Positions 27,081 to 35,778 are shown, numbered from the stretch's first letter. The stretch: 64,000 bases of DNA from Pseudomonas putida (GCF_030159595.1 NZ_BSKJ01000006.1:124001-188000), one strand, 5' to 3'. Program-made: numbers and translations. The notes: generated by a model not told the origin, from the letters alone.

Positions 27081-29369
27081 ATGAAATTGTCTTTGCTGGG
27101 CCTGGCCATGGGCCTTGCCAGTCAGGCGGCCCTCGCCGCCCCCACCGCTCCGCCCTTGCAGGACAAGCAGGCGTTCATCGACCATCTGATCAGCCAGATG
27201 ACCGAGGCCGAAAAAATCGGCCAGCTGCGCCTGATCAGCATCGGCCCGGAAATGCCCCACGAAAAGATCCGCGAGGAAATCGCCGCTGGCCGTATCGGTG
27301 GCACGTTCAACTCGCGCACCGCGCCCGAAAACCGGCCGATGCAGGACGCGGCCATGCGCAGCCGCCTGAAAATCCCGATGTTCTTCGCCTATGATACCGT
27401 CCACGGCGAACGCACCATCTTCCCGATCGGCCTGGGCATGGCCGCCACCTGGGACATGGACGCCGTGGCCAAGGTCGGCCGCACCGCCGCTATCGAAGCC
27501 TCGGCCGACGCGCTGGACATGACCTTCGCGCCCATGGTCGATATTGCCCGCGACCCACGCTGGGGCCGCACCAGTGAAGGCTTTGGCGAAGACACCTACC
27601 TGACCTCGAAAATCGGCCAGGTGATGGTGCGCTCGTTCCAGGGCAGCAGCCCGGCCAACCCCGACAGCATCATGGCTATCGTCAAGCACTTCGCCCTCTA
27701 TGGCGCCGTGGAAGGCGGGCGCGACTACAACACAGTCGATATGAGCCTGCCGAAAATGTACAACGACTACCTGCCACCTTACCGCGCCGCCCTCGACGCC
27801 GGTGCTGGCGGGGTGATGGTGGCGCTGAACTCGATCAACGGCGTGCCGGCCACCTCCAACACCTGGCTGATGAACGACCTGCTGCGCAAGGAGTGGGGCT
27901 TCAAGGGCGTGACCATCAGCGACCATGGTGCCATCCAGGAGCTGATCCGCCACGGCGTTGCCCGCGACGGTCGCGAAGCCGCCAAGCTGGCGATCAAGGC
28001 CGGCATCGACATGAGCATGAACGACACCCTGTACGGCGAAGAGCTGCCAGGCCTGCTGAAGTCCGGCGAAGTGACCGAGGGCGAGCTGAACCAGGCCGTG
28101 CGCGAAGTGCTTGGCGCCAAGTACGACATGGGCCTGTTCAAGGACCCCTATGTGCGCATCGGCAAGGCCGAAACCGACCTGAAAGACTACTACGGCAACG
28201 ACCGCCTGCACCGCGAAGCCGCGCGTGATGTGGCCCGCCGCAGCCTGGTACTGCTGGAAAACCACAACCAGACCCTGCCGCTGAAGAAAGCCGGCACCAT
28301 CGCCCTGGTCGGCCCGCTGGCCGATGCACCGATCGACATGATGGGCAGCTGGGCCGCCGACGGCAAACCCGTGCACTCGGTGACGGTGCGTGAAGGCTTG
28401 CGCCGTGCCGTAGAAGGCAAAGCCAAGCTGGTCTACGCCAAAGGATCCAACGTCACTGGCGACAAGGCGATGTTCGATTACCTGAACTTCCTCAACTTCG
28501 ATGCCCCGGAAATCGTCGACGACCCGCGCCCGCCTGCGGTGCTGATCGACGAAGCCGTCAAGGCGGCGAAGCAGTCCGACGTGGTCGTGGCCGTAGTCGG
28601 CGAATCGCGCGGTATGTCCCACGAGTCGTCCAGCCGCACCACCCTGGAAATTCCTGCCAGCCAGCGTGAACTGATCAAGGCCCTGAAGGCTACCGGCAAA
28701 CCGCTGGTGCTGGTGCTGATGAACGGCCGACCGCTGTCGATCAGCTGGGAGCGCGAACAGGCCGACGCCATCCTCGAAACCTGGTTCGCCGGTACCGAGG
28801 GCGGCAACGCCATCGCCGACGTGCTGTTCGGTGACTACAACCCGTCCGGCAAGCTGGCGATCACCTTCCCACGATCGGTCGGACAGATCCCGATGTACTA
28901 CAACCACACCCGCATAGGCCGGCCGTTCACGCCGGGCAAGCCGGGCAACTACACCTCGCAGTACTTCGAAGAACCCAACGGCCCGCTGTACCCGTTCGGC
29001 TATGGCCTGAGCTACAGCAGCTTCGAGCTGTCGGGCGTGAAGCTGTCGAGCAAAGACCTCAAGCGCGGTGACACGCTGGAGGCAAAGGTGACGGTGAAGA
29101 ACACCGGAAAAGTAGCAGGCGAGACGGTGGTGCAGTTGTACCTTCAGGATGTGTCGGCGTCGATGAGCCGGCCGGTCAAGGAGCTGAAGAACTTCCAGAA
29201 GTTGATGCTCAAGCCGGGCGAGTCGCGGACCTTGACCTTCCGCATCAGCGAAGAAGACCTGAAGTTCTACAATGGCCAGCTGCAGCGGGTTGCCGAACCA
29301 GGGGAGTTCAATGTCCAGGTAGGGCTGGATTCCCAGACAGTGCAACAGCAGAGCTTTGAACTGCTGTAA
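27081..29369 (+). CDS. bglX: Periplasmic beta-glucosidase BglX (glycoside hydrolase family 3)
   Basis: A 762-residue GH3 enzyme with a signal peptide (MKLSLLGLAMGLASQAALA). The N-terminal TIM barrel carries the nucleophile Asp in GVTISDHGAI (about residue 280) and HGERTIFPIGLGMAATWD. The alpha/beta sandwich and a C-terminal fibronectin-III-like domain (LEAKVTVKNTGKVAGETVVQLYLQD) follow. It hydrolyses beta-linked oligosaccharides. TTG at 27075, ATG at 27078 and ATG at 27081 are in frame; the last is best spaced from GGA. Confidence 0.95.
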   Translation: MKLSLLGLAMGLASQAALAAPTAPPLQDKQAFIDHLISQMTEAEKIGQLRLISIGPEMPHEKIREEIAAGRIGGTFNSRTAPENRPMQDAAMRSRLKIPMFFAYDTVHGERTIFPIGLGMAATWDMDAVAKVGRTAAIEASADALDMTFAPMVDIARDPRWGRTSEGFGEDTYLTSKIGQVMVRSFQGSSPANPDSIMAIVKHFALYGAVEGGRDYNTVDMSLPKMYNDYLPPYRAALDAGAGGVMVALNSINGVPATSNTWLMNDLLRKEWGFKGVTISDHGAIQELIRHGVARDGREAAKLAIKAGIDMSMNDTLYGEELPGLLKSGEVTEGELNQAVREVLGAKYDMGLFKDPYVRIGKAETDLKDYYGNDRLHREAARDVARRSLVLLENHNQTLPLKKAGTIALVGPLADAPIDMMGSWAADGKPVHSVTVREGLRRAVEGKAKLVYAKGSNVTGDKAMFDYLNFLNFDAPEIVDDPRPPAVLIDEAVKAAKQSDVVVAVVGESRGMSHESSSRTTLEIPASQRELIKALKATGKPLVLVLMNGRPLSISWEREQADAILETWFAGTEGGNAIADVLFGDYNPSGKLAITFPRSVGQIPMYYNHTRIGRPFTPGKPGNYTSQYFEEPNGPLYPFGYGLSYSSFELSGVKLSSKDLKRGDTLEAKVTVKNTGKVAGETVVQLYLQDVSASMSRPVKELKNFQKLMLKPGESRTLTFRISEEDLKFYNGQLQRVAEPGEFNVQVGLDSQTVQQQSFELL

Positions 29370-29384
29370 CTGAAGCAGGCCGCC

Positions 29385-29426
29385 TGTACCGGCCTCTTCG
29401 CGGGTTTAACCGCGAAGGGGCCAGCC
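29385..29426. repeat. Single REP hairpin between bglX and dctB
   Basis: CCTCTTCGCGG and CCGCGAAGGGGCC form an imperfect stem around GTTTAA, just after bglX. It is the same REP subtype as at 7581 and 60153, present as one unit. It may act as a terminator for bglX. Confidence 0.6.
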
Positions 29427-29454
29427 CCGATATCCCTTCACCGGATACGCCCCA

Positions 29455-31212
29455 ATGCCCTTTTCCTTTCGCGCCCTGCGTCTGGGGCTGATCACCCTGC
29501 TCATCCTGCTGGGCACCGCGCTCAGTGCCGGCTGGGCCATGCACCAGGCCAAGCGCCAGTCCATGGAGGACGACGCCCAGCGTGCCAGCCAGCAACTGGG
29601 CCTGTACGCCAATGCCCTGCACACCCTGATCGACCGCTACCGCGCCCTGCCCGCCGTGCTGGCATTGGACCCGGAACTGATCGCTGCCCTGCGCGGCCCG
29701 GTCAGTGAACAGGTACAGGACGCCCTGAACCGCAAGCTGGAGCGCATCAATGGCGCCGCCAACTCTTCCACCCTGGAGCTGCTCGACCGCACCGGCCTGG
29801 CCATTGCCGCCAGTAACTGGCGTCTGCCCAGTAGCTACGTCGGCTCCAACTACGGTTTCCGCCCCTACTTCAAGCAAACCCGCAGCCAGGGCAGTGGCCG
29901 CTTCTACGCCGTGGGCGTAACCAGTGGCGTGCCGGGCTACTTCCTCGCCAGCGCGGTAAATGACGAGCATGGCCGCTTCCTCGGTGCCATGGTGGTCAAG
30001 CTGGAATTCCCCGAGCTTGAACGCGAATGGCGCCAGGGCAGCGATATCCTGCTGGTCAGCGATGCCCGTGGCATCACCTTCATCGCCAACCAGGACGGCT
30101 GGCGCTACCGCGAGCTGCAGCCGCTCAGTGGCGCCGACCGTGCCGAGCTGGCTGAAACCCGCCAGTACGACAAGCAGCCGCTGGTCCCGCTGCAGCACCA
30201 GGTACTGACCCGTTTTGCCGAGTACAGCACCCTTAGCCGCGTGCAAAGCCCCCAGGGCAGTGCCGAGTACCTGTGGGAAAGCCTGCCGCTGGAAGGTGAA
30301 AACTGGACCTTGCACCTGTTGCGCAAGCCGCAGGTGGCCGCCGATGGCCGCAATGCCGCGCTGGGCGCCGCAGCCGTGTGGCTGAGCCTGGTGTTCGCCG
30401 CCCTGTTCGTCAGCCAGCGCCTGCGCCTGGCTCGCCTGCGCCAACGCAGCCGGCAGGAGCTGAAGCGCCAGGTCGAAGCGCGCACCCGCGAGCTGCGCAC
30501 GGCCCAAGAGGGCCTGGTGCAATCGGCCAAACTGGCCGCACTTGGGCAGATGTCGGCAGCCATGGCCCACGAAATCAACCAACCCTTGACCACCCAGCGC
30601 ATGCAGCTGGAAACCCTGCGCCTGCTGCTTGACCATGGCCGGCATGACGAAGCACGCCAGGCGTTGGAGCCGCTTGAGCAAATGCTCACGCGCATGGCCG
30701 CACTCACCAGCCACCTGAAAACCTTTGCCCGCAACAGCCCGGTCGGCCTGCGCGAGCGCCTAGACCTGGCCACGGTGGTCGACCAGGCCTTGCACCTGCT
30801 GGAAACCCGCATTCGCAGCGAAGAAGTGGAAGTGGCCCTGTACCTCGCACGTCCGGCCTGGGTACGCGGCGATGCCATCCGCCTCGAACAGGTGCTGATC
30901 AACCTGTTACGCAATGCCCTCGACGCCATGGCCGACAAACGCTACAAACGCCTGGAAGTCCGCATCGAACCTGACGGCGAACTGTGGCGCCTGAGCGTGC
31001 TGGATTCCGGCGGCGGCATTGCCGAGGCCGACTTGGTCAAGGTCTTCGACCCGTTCTTCACCACCAAGCCGGTAGGTGAAGGCCTGGGCCTGGGCCTGGC
31101 CATTTCCTTTGGTATCGTCCACGAGGCTGGTGGCCAACTGCAGGCCGAAAACGTGCCTGGCGGCGCACGCCTGAGCCTTACCCTGCCGCGTGACCTGGAG
31201 CCTGTATGTTGA
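29455..31212 (+). CDS. dctB: C4-dicarboxylate/2-oxoglutarate sensor kinase (DctB/MifS type)
   Basis: A 585-residue membrane histidine kinase. Helices at about 10-30 and 300-320 flank a periplasmic double-Cache sensor (SSYVGSNYGFRPYFKQT is typical of DctB). A coiled-coil linker follows (RQRSRQELKRQVEARTREL), then the H-box AMAHEINQPLTTQRMQLETL. The ATPase motifs are LINLLRNALDAM, LDSGGGI and GEGLGLGLAIS. It overlaps dctD by 7 bp. The neighbouring kgtP suggests 2-oxoglutarate or C4-acid sensing; P. aeruginosa MifS plays this role. Confidence 0.88.
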   Translation: MPFSFRALRLGLITLLILLGTALSAGWAMHQAKRQSMEDDAQRASQQLGLYANALHTLIDRYRALPAVLALDPELIAALRGPVSEQVQDALNRKLERINGAANSSTLELLDRTGLAIAASNWRLPSSYVGSNYGFRPYFKQTRSQGSGRFYAVGVTSGVPGYFLASAVNDEHGRFLGAMVVKLEFPELEREWRQGSDILLVSDARGITFIANQDGWRYRELQPLSGADRAELAETRQYDKQPLVPLQHQVLTRFAEYSTLSRVQSPQGSAEYLWESLPLEGENWTLHLLRKPQVAADGRNAALGAAAVWLSLVFAALFVSQRLRLARLRQRSRQELKRQVEARTRELRTAQEGLVQSAKLAALGQMSAAMAHEINQPLTTQRMQLETLRLLLDHGRHDEARQALEPLEQMLTRMAALTSHLKTFARNSPVGLRERLDLATVVDQALHLLETRIRSEEVEVALYLARPAWVRGDAIRLEQVLINLLRNALDAMADKRYKRLEVRIEPDGELWRLSVLDSGGGIAEADLVKVFDPFFTTKPVGEGLGLGLAISFGIVHEAGGQLQAENVPGGARLSLTLPRDLEPVC

Positions 31213-32540
31213 ATTCAGTAATCGTCGTCGATGATGAAGCCAGTATCCGCACTGCAGTCGAGCAATGGCTGAGCCTGTCCGGCTTCAGTGTGCAGTTGTT
31301 TTCCCGCGCGGAGGCGTGCCTGGCAGACCTGCCACGGCATTTCCCTGGGGTGATCATCAGCGATGTGCGCATGCCAGGCATGGATGGCCTGCAATTGCTC
31401 GAACGTCTGCAGGCGGACGACCCCGACCTGCCCGTGATTCTGCTGACCGGCCACGGTGATGTGCCCATGGCAGTAGAAGCCATGCGCAACGGGGCCTATG
31501 ACTTCCTGGAGAAACCGTTCACTCCGCAACACTTGCTGGGCAGCCTGCGCCGGGCCCTGGAGAAGCGCCAGCTAGTCCTTGAAAACCGTCGGCTGCACGA
31601 ACAGGCCGACCTCAAGTCACGTCTGGAAGGCACGCTGCTGGGTATGTCCCAGGGCCTGCAGCAACTGCGCCGGCAGGTGCTGGACCTGGCCAGCTTGCCA
31701 GTCAACGTGCTGATCCGTGGTGAAACCGGCAGCGGCAAGGAACGGGTTGCCCGTTGCCTGCACGATTTTGGCCCGCGCGCCGGCAAACCTTTTGTCGCCC
31801 TCAACTGCGCCGCGATCCCTGAGTCGCTGTTCGAAGCCGAGCTGTTCGGTCACGAGAGCGGCGCCTTCACCGGCGCCCAGGGCAAGCGCATCGGCAAGCT
31901 TGAGTACGCCAACGGTGGCACGGTGTTCCTCGACGAGATCGAGAGCATGCCACTGGCGCAGCAGGCCAAGCTGCTACGCGTGATCCAGGAGCAGAAGCTG
32001 GAGCGTTTGGGGGCTAACCAAAGCATCAATGTAGACTTGCGCATCATTGCCGCAACCAAGCCCGACTTGCTCGAAGAAGCCCGGGCTGGGCGCTTTCGCG
32101 AAGACCTCGCCTACCGCCTGAACGTGGCCGAATTGCGCCTGACGCCGTTGCGTGAGCGGCGTGAGGACATTCCGCTACTGTTCGAACACTTTGCCCGTGC
32201 AGCAGGCGAAAAGCTTGGGCGTACCGCCCCGCCGTTGTCCGGGGCACAACTGGCGCAGCTGCTTTCGCACGACTGGCCAGGCAATGTGCGTGAGCTGGCC
32301 AACGCAGCAGAACGGCATGCGTTGGGGCTGGGTTCTCCGAACATTGAGGTGGCACCTGCCGGGCAGTCGTTGAGTGAGCAGATGGAAGCGTTCGAGGCGC
32401 AATGCCTGCGCGTAGCGTTGCGCCAGCATGGGGGCGAGATCAAGGCGGTGATGGAGGCCTTGCAGCTACCGCGGCGTACGCTTAATGAAAAGATGCAGCG
32501 GCATGGGTTGGCGCGCGAGGCGTTCATCGAGCGGGAATGA
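31206..32540 (+). CDS. dctD: Sigma-54-dependent response regulator (DctD/MifR type)
   Basis: A 444-residue NtrC-class activator. The receiver domain has VVDDE and phosphoacceptor Asp53 (IISDVRMPGMDG). The AAA+ domain has Walker A GETGSGKE (about 171-178), the sigma-54 contact loop ESGAFTGAQ, and Walker B GGTVFLDEIES. A Fis-type HTH ends the protein (EIKAVMEALQLPRRTLNEKM). Two dyads lie just after its stop codon and a sigma-54 promoter lies upstream of kgtP, so kgtP is the likely target. Confidence 0.92.
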   Translation: MLNSVIVVDDEASIRTAVEQWLSLSGFSVQLFSRAEACLADLPRHFPGVIISDVRMPGMDGLQLLERLQADDPDLPVILLTGHGDVPMAVEAMRNGAYDFLEKPFTPQHLLGSLRRALEKRQLVLENRRLHEQADLKSRLEGTLLGMSQGLQQLRRQVLDLASLPVNVLIRGETGSGKERVARCLHDFGPRAGKPFVALNCAAIPESLFEAELFGHESGAFTGAQGKRIGKLEYANGGTVFLDEIESMPLAQQAKLLRVIQEQKLERLGANQSINVDLRIIAATKPDLLEEARAGRFREDLAYRLNVAELRLTPLRERREDIPLLFEHFARAAGEKLGRTAPPLSGAQLAQLLSHDWPGNVRELANAAERHALGLGSPNIEVAPAGQSLSEQMEAFEAQCLRVALRQHGGEIKAVMEALQLPRRTLNEKMQRHGLAREAFIERE

Positions 32541-32584
32541 GCGGATTTCCGCTTATGGATGGTTGGAGATGGGCGGGGTTCCGC
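32541..32584 (+). promoter_or_regulatory. Two candidate DctD enhancer sites
   Basis: Dyads GCGGATTTCCGC (32541-32552) and GCGGGGTTCCGC (32573-32584) are both followed by TTAT. Their spacing of 32 bp is close to three helical turns. They lie 140-180 bp upstream of a sigma-54 promoter, the usual place for tandem upstream activating sequences. Assignment to the adjacent DctD-type regulator is inferred. Confidence 0.6.
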
Positions 32585-32602
32585 TTATTCCTGTGAGATG
32601 TT

Positions 32603-32620
32603 GGGGCTGCTTTGCAGCCC
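32603..32620 (+). terminator. dctBD terminator hairpin
   Basis: GGGCTGC (32604-32610), TTT, GCAGCCC (32614-32620), the same unit as at 15411 and 17376. It lies between the proposed enhancer sites and the kgtP promoter. Confidence 0.55.
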
Positions 32621-32720
32621 ATCGCGACACAAGGCCGCTCCTACAAGGGCCGCGCAAAGCCTGCTATTACAGGGCTCAAGAAACTCGCAATGCCCCCAAA
32701 TGAATCACCCCGCACCCATT

Positions 32721-32736
32721 TGGCACACCTTCTGCA
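32721..32736 (+). promoter_or_regulatory. Sigma-54 promoter of kgtP
   Basis: TGGCACACCTTCTGCA matches the -24/-12 consensus (TGGCACG-N4-TTGCA) at all key bases, with GG and GC separated by exactly 10 bp. The predicted start is near 32747, about 50 bp before the kgtP ATG. Confidence 0.8.
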
Positions 32737-32795
32737 ATTGCCTTGGCAAGCTGCGCCACGGCGCGCTCCACAAAAACAACGAGAAGGTATCCCTG

Positions 32796-34115
32796 ATGGA
32801 TAACGCCACCTCCCTGCCCGCTGGGGCGGCCACTGCGCCCGCCGCTGAAAAAACCACCGCCAGCCGCCTGAAGTCGATTTTCAGCGGGTCCATCGGCAAC
32901 ATGGTCGAATGGTACGACTGGTACGTCTACGCCGCATTCTCGCTGTACTTCGCCAAGGCCTTCTTCCCGGCCGGTGACTCCACCGCCCAATTGCTCAATA
33001 CCGCCGCGATCTTTGCCGTGGGCTTCCTCATGCGCCCGATCGGTGGCTGGCTGATGGGCCTGTACGCCGACCGCAAAGGCCGCAAGGCCGCACTCATGGC
33101 CTCGGTACTGCTGATGTGCGCAGGCTCCTTGGTCATCGCCTTGACCCCGGGCTATGAAACCATCGGCGTCGCCGCGCCGATCCTGCTGGTCATCGCACGC
33201 CTGCTGCAAGGCCTGTCTGTGGGGGGGGAGTACGGCACCTCGGCTACTTACCTCAGTGAGATGGCAAGCAAGGACCGCCGTGGTTTCTTCTCCAGCTTCC
33301 AGTATGTGACCCTGATTTCCGGCCAGCTGATCGCCCTGGCGGTACTGATCGTCCTGCAACAGACGCTGACCACCGAGCAGCTGTACGCCTGGGGCTGGCG
33401 CGTACCGTTCGTGATCGGAGCGCTCTGCGCCGTAGTGGCGCTGTATCTGCGTCGCGGCATGGAAGAAACCGCCTCGTTCACCAAGAAGGAAAAAGCCAAG
33501 GAAAGCCTGATGCGCACCTTGATGCGCCATCCCAAGGAGCTGATGACCGTGGTCGGCCTGACCATGGGCGGCACCCTGGCCTTCTACACATACACCACCT
33601 ATATGCAGAAGTACCTGGTCAACACCGTTGGCATGAGCATCAGTGACTCGACCACCATCTCGGCCGCCACACTGTTCCTGTTCATGTGCCTGCAGCCGGT
33701 GATCGGTGGCCTGTCCGACAAGATCGGCCGGCGCCCTATCCTGATCGCCTTCGGTGTGCTCGGCACCCTGTTCACCGTACCAATCCTCAGCACCTTGCAC
33801 ACCATCCAGACCTGGTGGGGCGCGTTCTTCCTGATCATGGCGGCGCTGATCATCGTCAGCGGCTACACCTCGATCAACGCCGTGGTCAAGGCCGAGCTGT
33901 TCCCGACGGAAATCCGCGCCCTGGGCGTGGGCCTGCCGTACGCCCTGACCGTGTCGATCTTCGGCGGTACCGCCGAGTATGTGGCGCTGTGGTTCAAGAG
34001 CGCGGGCATGGAGAGCGGCTTCTACTGGTACGTCACCGGTTGTATCGCCTGTTCGCTGCTGGTTTACGCGACCATGAAGGACACCAAGCAACACTCGCGG
34101 ATTACTACTGAGTGA
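32796..34115 (+). CDS. kgtP: 2-oxoglutarate/H+ symporter KgtP-like (MFS, metabolite:H+ symporter family)
   Basis: A 439-residue permease with 12 membrane segments. It shows MHS family signatures: GNMVEWYDWYVYAAFSLYF at helix 1, GLYADRKGRKAALMAS in loop 2-3, and [21 protein letters not shown] at helix 4. The ATG at 32796 is preceded by GAGAAGG; the open frame extends further upstream, but that part covers the sigma-54 promoter. The adjacent DctBD system and sigma-54 promoter support inducible 2-oxoglutarate or dicarboxylate uptake. Confidence 0.88.
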   Translation: MDNATSLPAGAATAPAAEKTTASRLKSIFSGSIGNMVEWYDWYVYAAFSLYFAKAFFPAGDSTAQLLNTAAIFAVGFLMRPIGGWLMGLYADRKGRKAALMASVLLMCAGSLVIALTPGYETIGVAAPILLVIARLLQGLSVGGEYGTSATYLSEMASKDRRGFFSSFQYVTLISGQLIALAVLIVLQQTLTTEQLYAWGWRVPFVIGALCAVVALYLRRGMEETASFTKKEKAKESLMRTLMRHPKELMTVVGLTMGGTLAFYTYTTYMQKYLVNTVGMSISDSTTISAATLFLFMCLQPVIGGLSDKIGRRPILIAFGVLGTLFTVPILSTLHTIQTWWGAFFLIMAALIIVSGYTSINAVVKAELFPTEIRALGVGLPYALTVSIFGGTAEYVALWFKSAGMESGFYWYVTGCIACSLLVYATMKDTKQHSRITTE

Positions 34116-34139
34116 TTGTAAGTTCGCTGTAATCAGGAA

Positions 34140-34169
34140 GGGCGCCCTGTTTTCGGGGCGCCCTTTTTT
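34140..34169 (+). terminator. Rho-independent terminator of kgtP
   Basis: GGGCGCC (34140-34146) pairs with GGCGCCC (34157-34163) and is followed by a T6 run. A strong intrinsic terminator. Confidence 0.9.
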
Positions 34170-34239
34170 GTTGCCTGCAAAAGTCTTTGATGAGTCGATT
34201 AGAAGTCCTGTTCGGCTCATCAGCCCCCTTGAACCTGGT

Positions 34240-34992
34240 TCAGGACATCTCCAACGCCTGACGCGGCTCACGGCGCTGGTACCAGCTGGCCATCAGCACC
34301 AGTACCAGCAGTACCCCGCCCAGCACTGCCGACGAACCGATTGTGCCGAAGTCCAGGCCGCCCTTTTCATGAGGTTTGGTGAGGAAGTCGCCCAAGGTGG
34401 CGCCAAACGGGCGGGTGAGTACAAATGCCACCCAGAACAACACCACGCCAGGGATGCGCGTCCAGTAGCGAGCCACCACTACCAGTGCAATGGCGCTGCC
34501 GATGAGCAACGCGCCGCCAGCAAAACCGAGCCCCGAATCATCGGCCAGGTAATCGCCCAGGGCGGTGCCGAGCGTGTTGGAAAACAGGATCGCCACCCAA
34601 TAGAACAGCTCGCCCGTGCGGTTCTTGATGCGGGTGACATCCAGCGGGTTGCCGCTCAGGCGCCAGACCAGGAAGGTCAGCAGCAGGATGCCGATGAGCA
34701 GGGCCGACCCTGTGGCGTAACCCAGGCCCAGGGTGCGGTCCATGAAATCGGACATGGTGGTACCGGCGGTACTGGTGGAGAGGATCACCAGCCAATACAG
34801 CATCGGGTGGTAGCGACGCGAGTAAAGCTGGCCGAGCAAGGTCAGCAGGAACACGCTGATCAGCAGCAGCGAGCTGACTGCATAGCCGACGTTCAGCGTC
34901 ATCGACAGCAAGTCGCCTGCCGTTTCGCCAAGGGTGGTAGCGCAGATCTTCATGACCCAGAAGGCCAATGTGATTTGCGGAAGTTTGTTCAT
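34240..34992 (-). CDS. COG4705-type membrane protein with four internal repeats
   Basis: A 250-residue polytopic protein, probably eight membrane helices. A motif recurs four times at even spacing: TLGETAGD, TAGTTMSDF, TLGTALGDYL and PFGATLGDFL. The first three are each followed by a glycine-rich helix start (LNVGYAVSS, LGLGYATGS, LGLGFAGGA); the fourth has DFGTIGSS. This implies a four-repeat architecture of two helices each, with the acidic residues facing a common pore or site. I recall the family as uncharacterised. It converges with kgtP and is divergent from the repeat-peptide gene. Confidence 0.8.
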   Translation of the reverse strand: MNKLPQITLAFWVMKICATTLGETAGDLLSMTLNVGYAVSSLLLISVFLLTLLGQLYSRRYHPMLYWLVILSTSTAGTTMSDFMDRTLGLGYATGSALLIGILLLTFLVWRLSGNPLDVTRIKNRTGELFYWVAILFSNTLGTALGDYLADDSGLGFAGGALLIGSAIALVVVARYWTRIPGVVLFWVAFVLTRPFGATLGDFLTKPHEKGGLDFGTIGSSAVLGGVLLVLVLMASWYQRREPRQALEMS

Positions 34993-35334
34993 TGTTGTGC
35001 CGCTCCAGTTTGAGGTGCGGCGATGGTGCTGATCAGCGTTTGAAAAATCGGTTGGTGATGTATGAAAAAAGCGTTGATAGATCTTTGAAACAAGATATTT
35101 CGTTCTTAACGCCCCATTAATTCCCGCCTTTCAAGCTGCAATGGCTGACAGAACAACGACGCGAGGGCTTGCGGCGCCTGATTCACTCCGCTGCCTGATT
35201 CACGCGAAGCGTACACAATTACATCGATTAATTCGATTTATTAGCGCTATTTTTTGCGCTTTTTAATCAATTTTATCGGCGTAAGATTGAACCCATAGAA
35301 ACAAACAACCTCTCGAACCCCTGGAGCAACGACC
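34993..35334. other. AT-rich leader between the membrane protein and the repeat peptide
   Basis: 342 bp with no ORF of note. The part from about 35210 to 35290 is strikingly AT-rich for this genome. It has a hairpin AGCGC (35242-35246)/GCGCT (35255-35259) followed by T5, and a possible -10 TAAGAT at 35282-35287 ahead of the repeat-peptide gene. Confidence 0.5.
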
Positions 35335-35661
35335 ATGAAAAACAAACTGATCCTCACCCTGGCCCTCTCGGTTTTCGCCGCCGGCGCCTTCGCCGAAGAT
35401 GGCTTCGACCGTACCAGCGCCCACACCTTTGCAGCGGTGCAAAGCCAGTCTGCGACCTACGCTGAAGATGGCTTCGACCGCACGGGTGGCCAACGCTTCG
35501 CCGAAGACGGCTTCGACCGCACGGGTGGCCAACGCTTCGCCGAAGACGGCTTCGACCGTACTGGTGGCCAACGCTTCGCCGAAGACGGCTTCGACCGCAC
35601 GGGTGGTCAACGCTTCGCCGAAGACGGATTCGACCGCACCAATGCCCACCGCATCAGCTGA
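35335..35661 (+). CDS. Exported tandem-repeat peptide (AEDGFDRTGGQRF repeats)
   Basis: A 108-residue protein. Residues 1-20 are a classic Sec signal peptide (MKNKLILTLALSVFAAGAFA), so the mature chain starts EDGFDRT. The octapeptide AEDGFDRT occurs six times: residues 20, 43, 56, 69, 82 and 95. The last five are in register every 13 residues, joined by GGQRF, and the protein ends NAHRIS. There is no cysteine and no membrane segment. The mature chain has many Asp, Arg and Gly and is probably unfolded or calcium-binding. Similar short repeat proteins in pseudomonads are, as I recall, labelled 'phage infection protein', without known function. Ribosome site: TGGAG. Confidence 0.85.
   Translation: MKNKLILTLALSVFAAGAFAEDGFDRTSAHTFAAVQSQSATYAEDGFDRTGGQRFAEDGFDRTGGQRFAEDGFDRTGGQRFAEDGFDRTGGQRFAEDGFDRTNAHRIS
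35461..35655 (+). repeat. Five tandem 39 bp coding repeats
   Basis: Five consecutive 39 bp units, in frame and nearly identical. Most differences are synonymous (for example GACCGCACG versus GACCGTACT; GGCTTC versus GGATTC); the last unit diverges at its 3' end. Such identity suggests recent unit duplication or conversion, so copy number may vary between strains. Confidence 0.9.
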
Positions 35662-35680
35662 TCCCTGATGCGTGCACCCA

Positions 35681-35700
35681 GCCCGGCTTTGGCCGGGCTT
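35681..35700 (+). terminator. Terminator hairpin after the repeat-peptide gene
   Basis: AGCCCGGC (35681-35688), loop TTTG, GCCGGGCT (35693-35700). It is followed by TTGATC rather than a long T run, so strength is moderate. Confidence 0.65.
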
Positions 35701-35778
35701 GATCATTTGCAGACGGGCACAGGCTTGGCACACTAGGCACCTCGCAACCCAGGAGGTGGGCCCGCAAGCCCAGCACAG

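Noticed and set aside
26943..29345. 800-codon minus-strand ORF across bglX
   Set aside because: Antisense shadow of a complete GH3 gene; it has no coherent motif.
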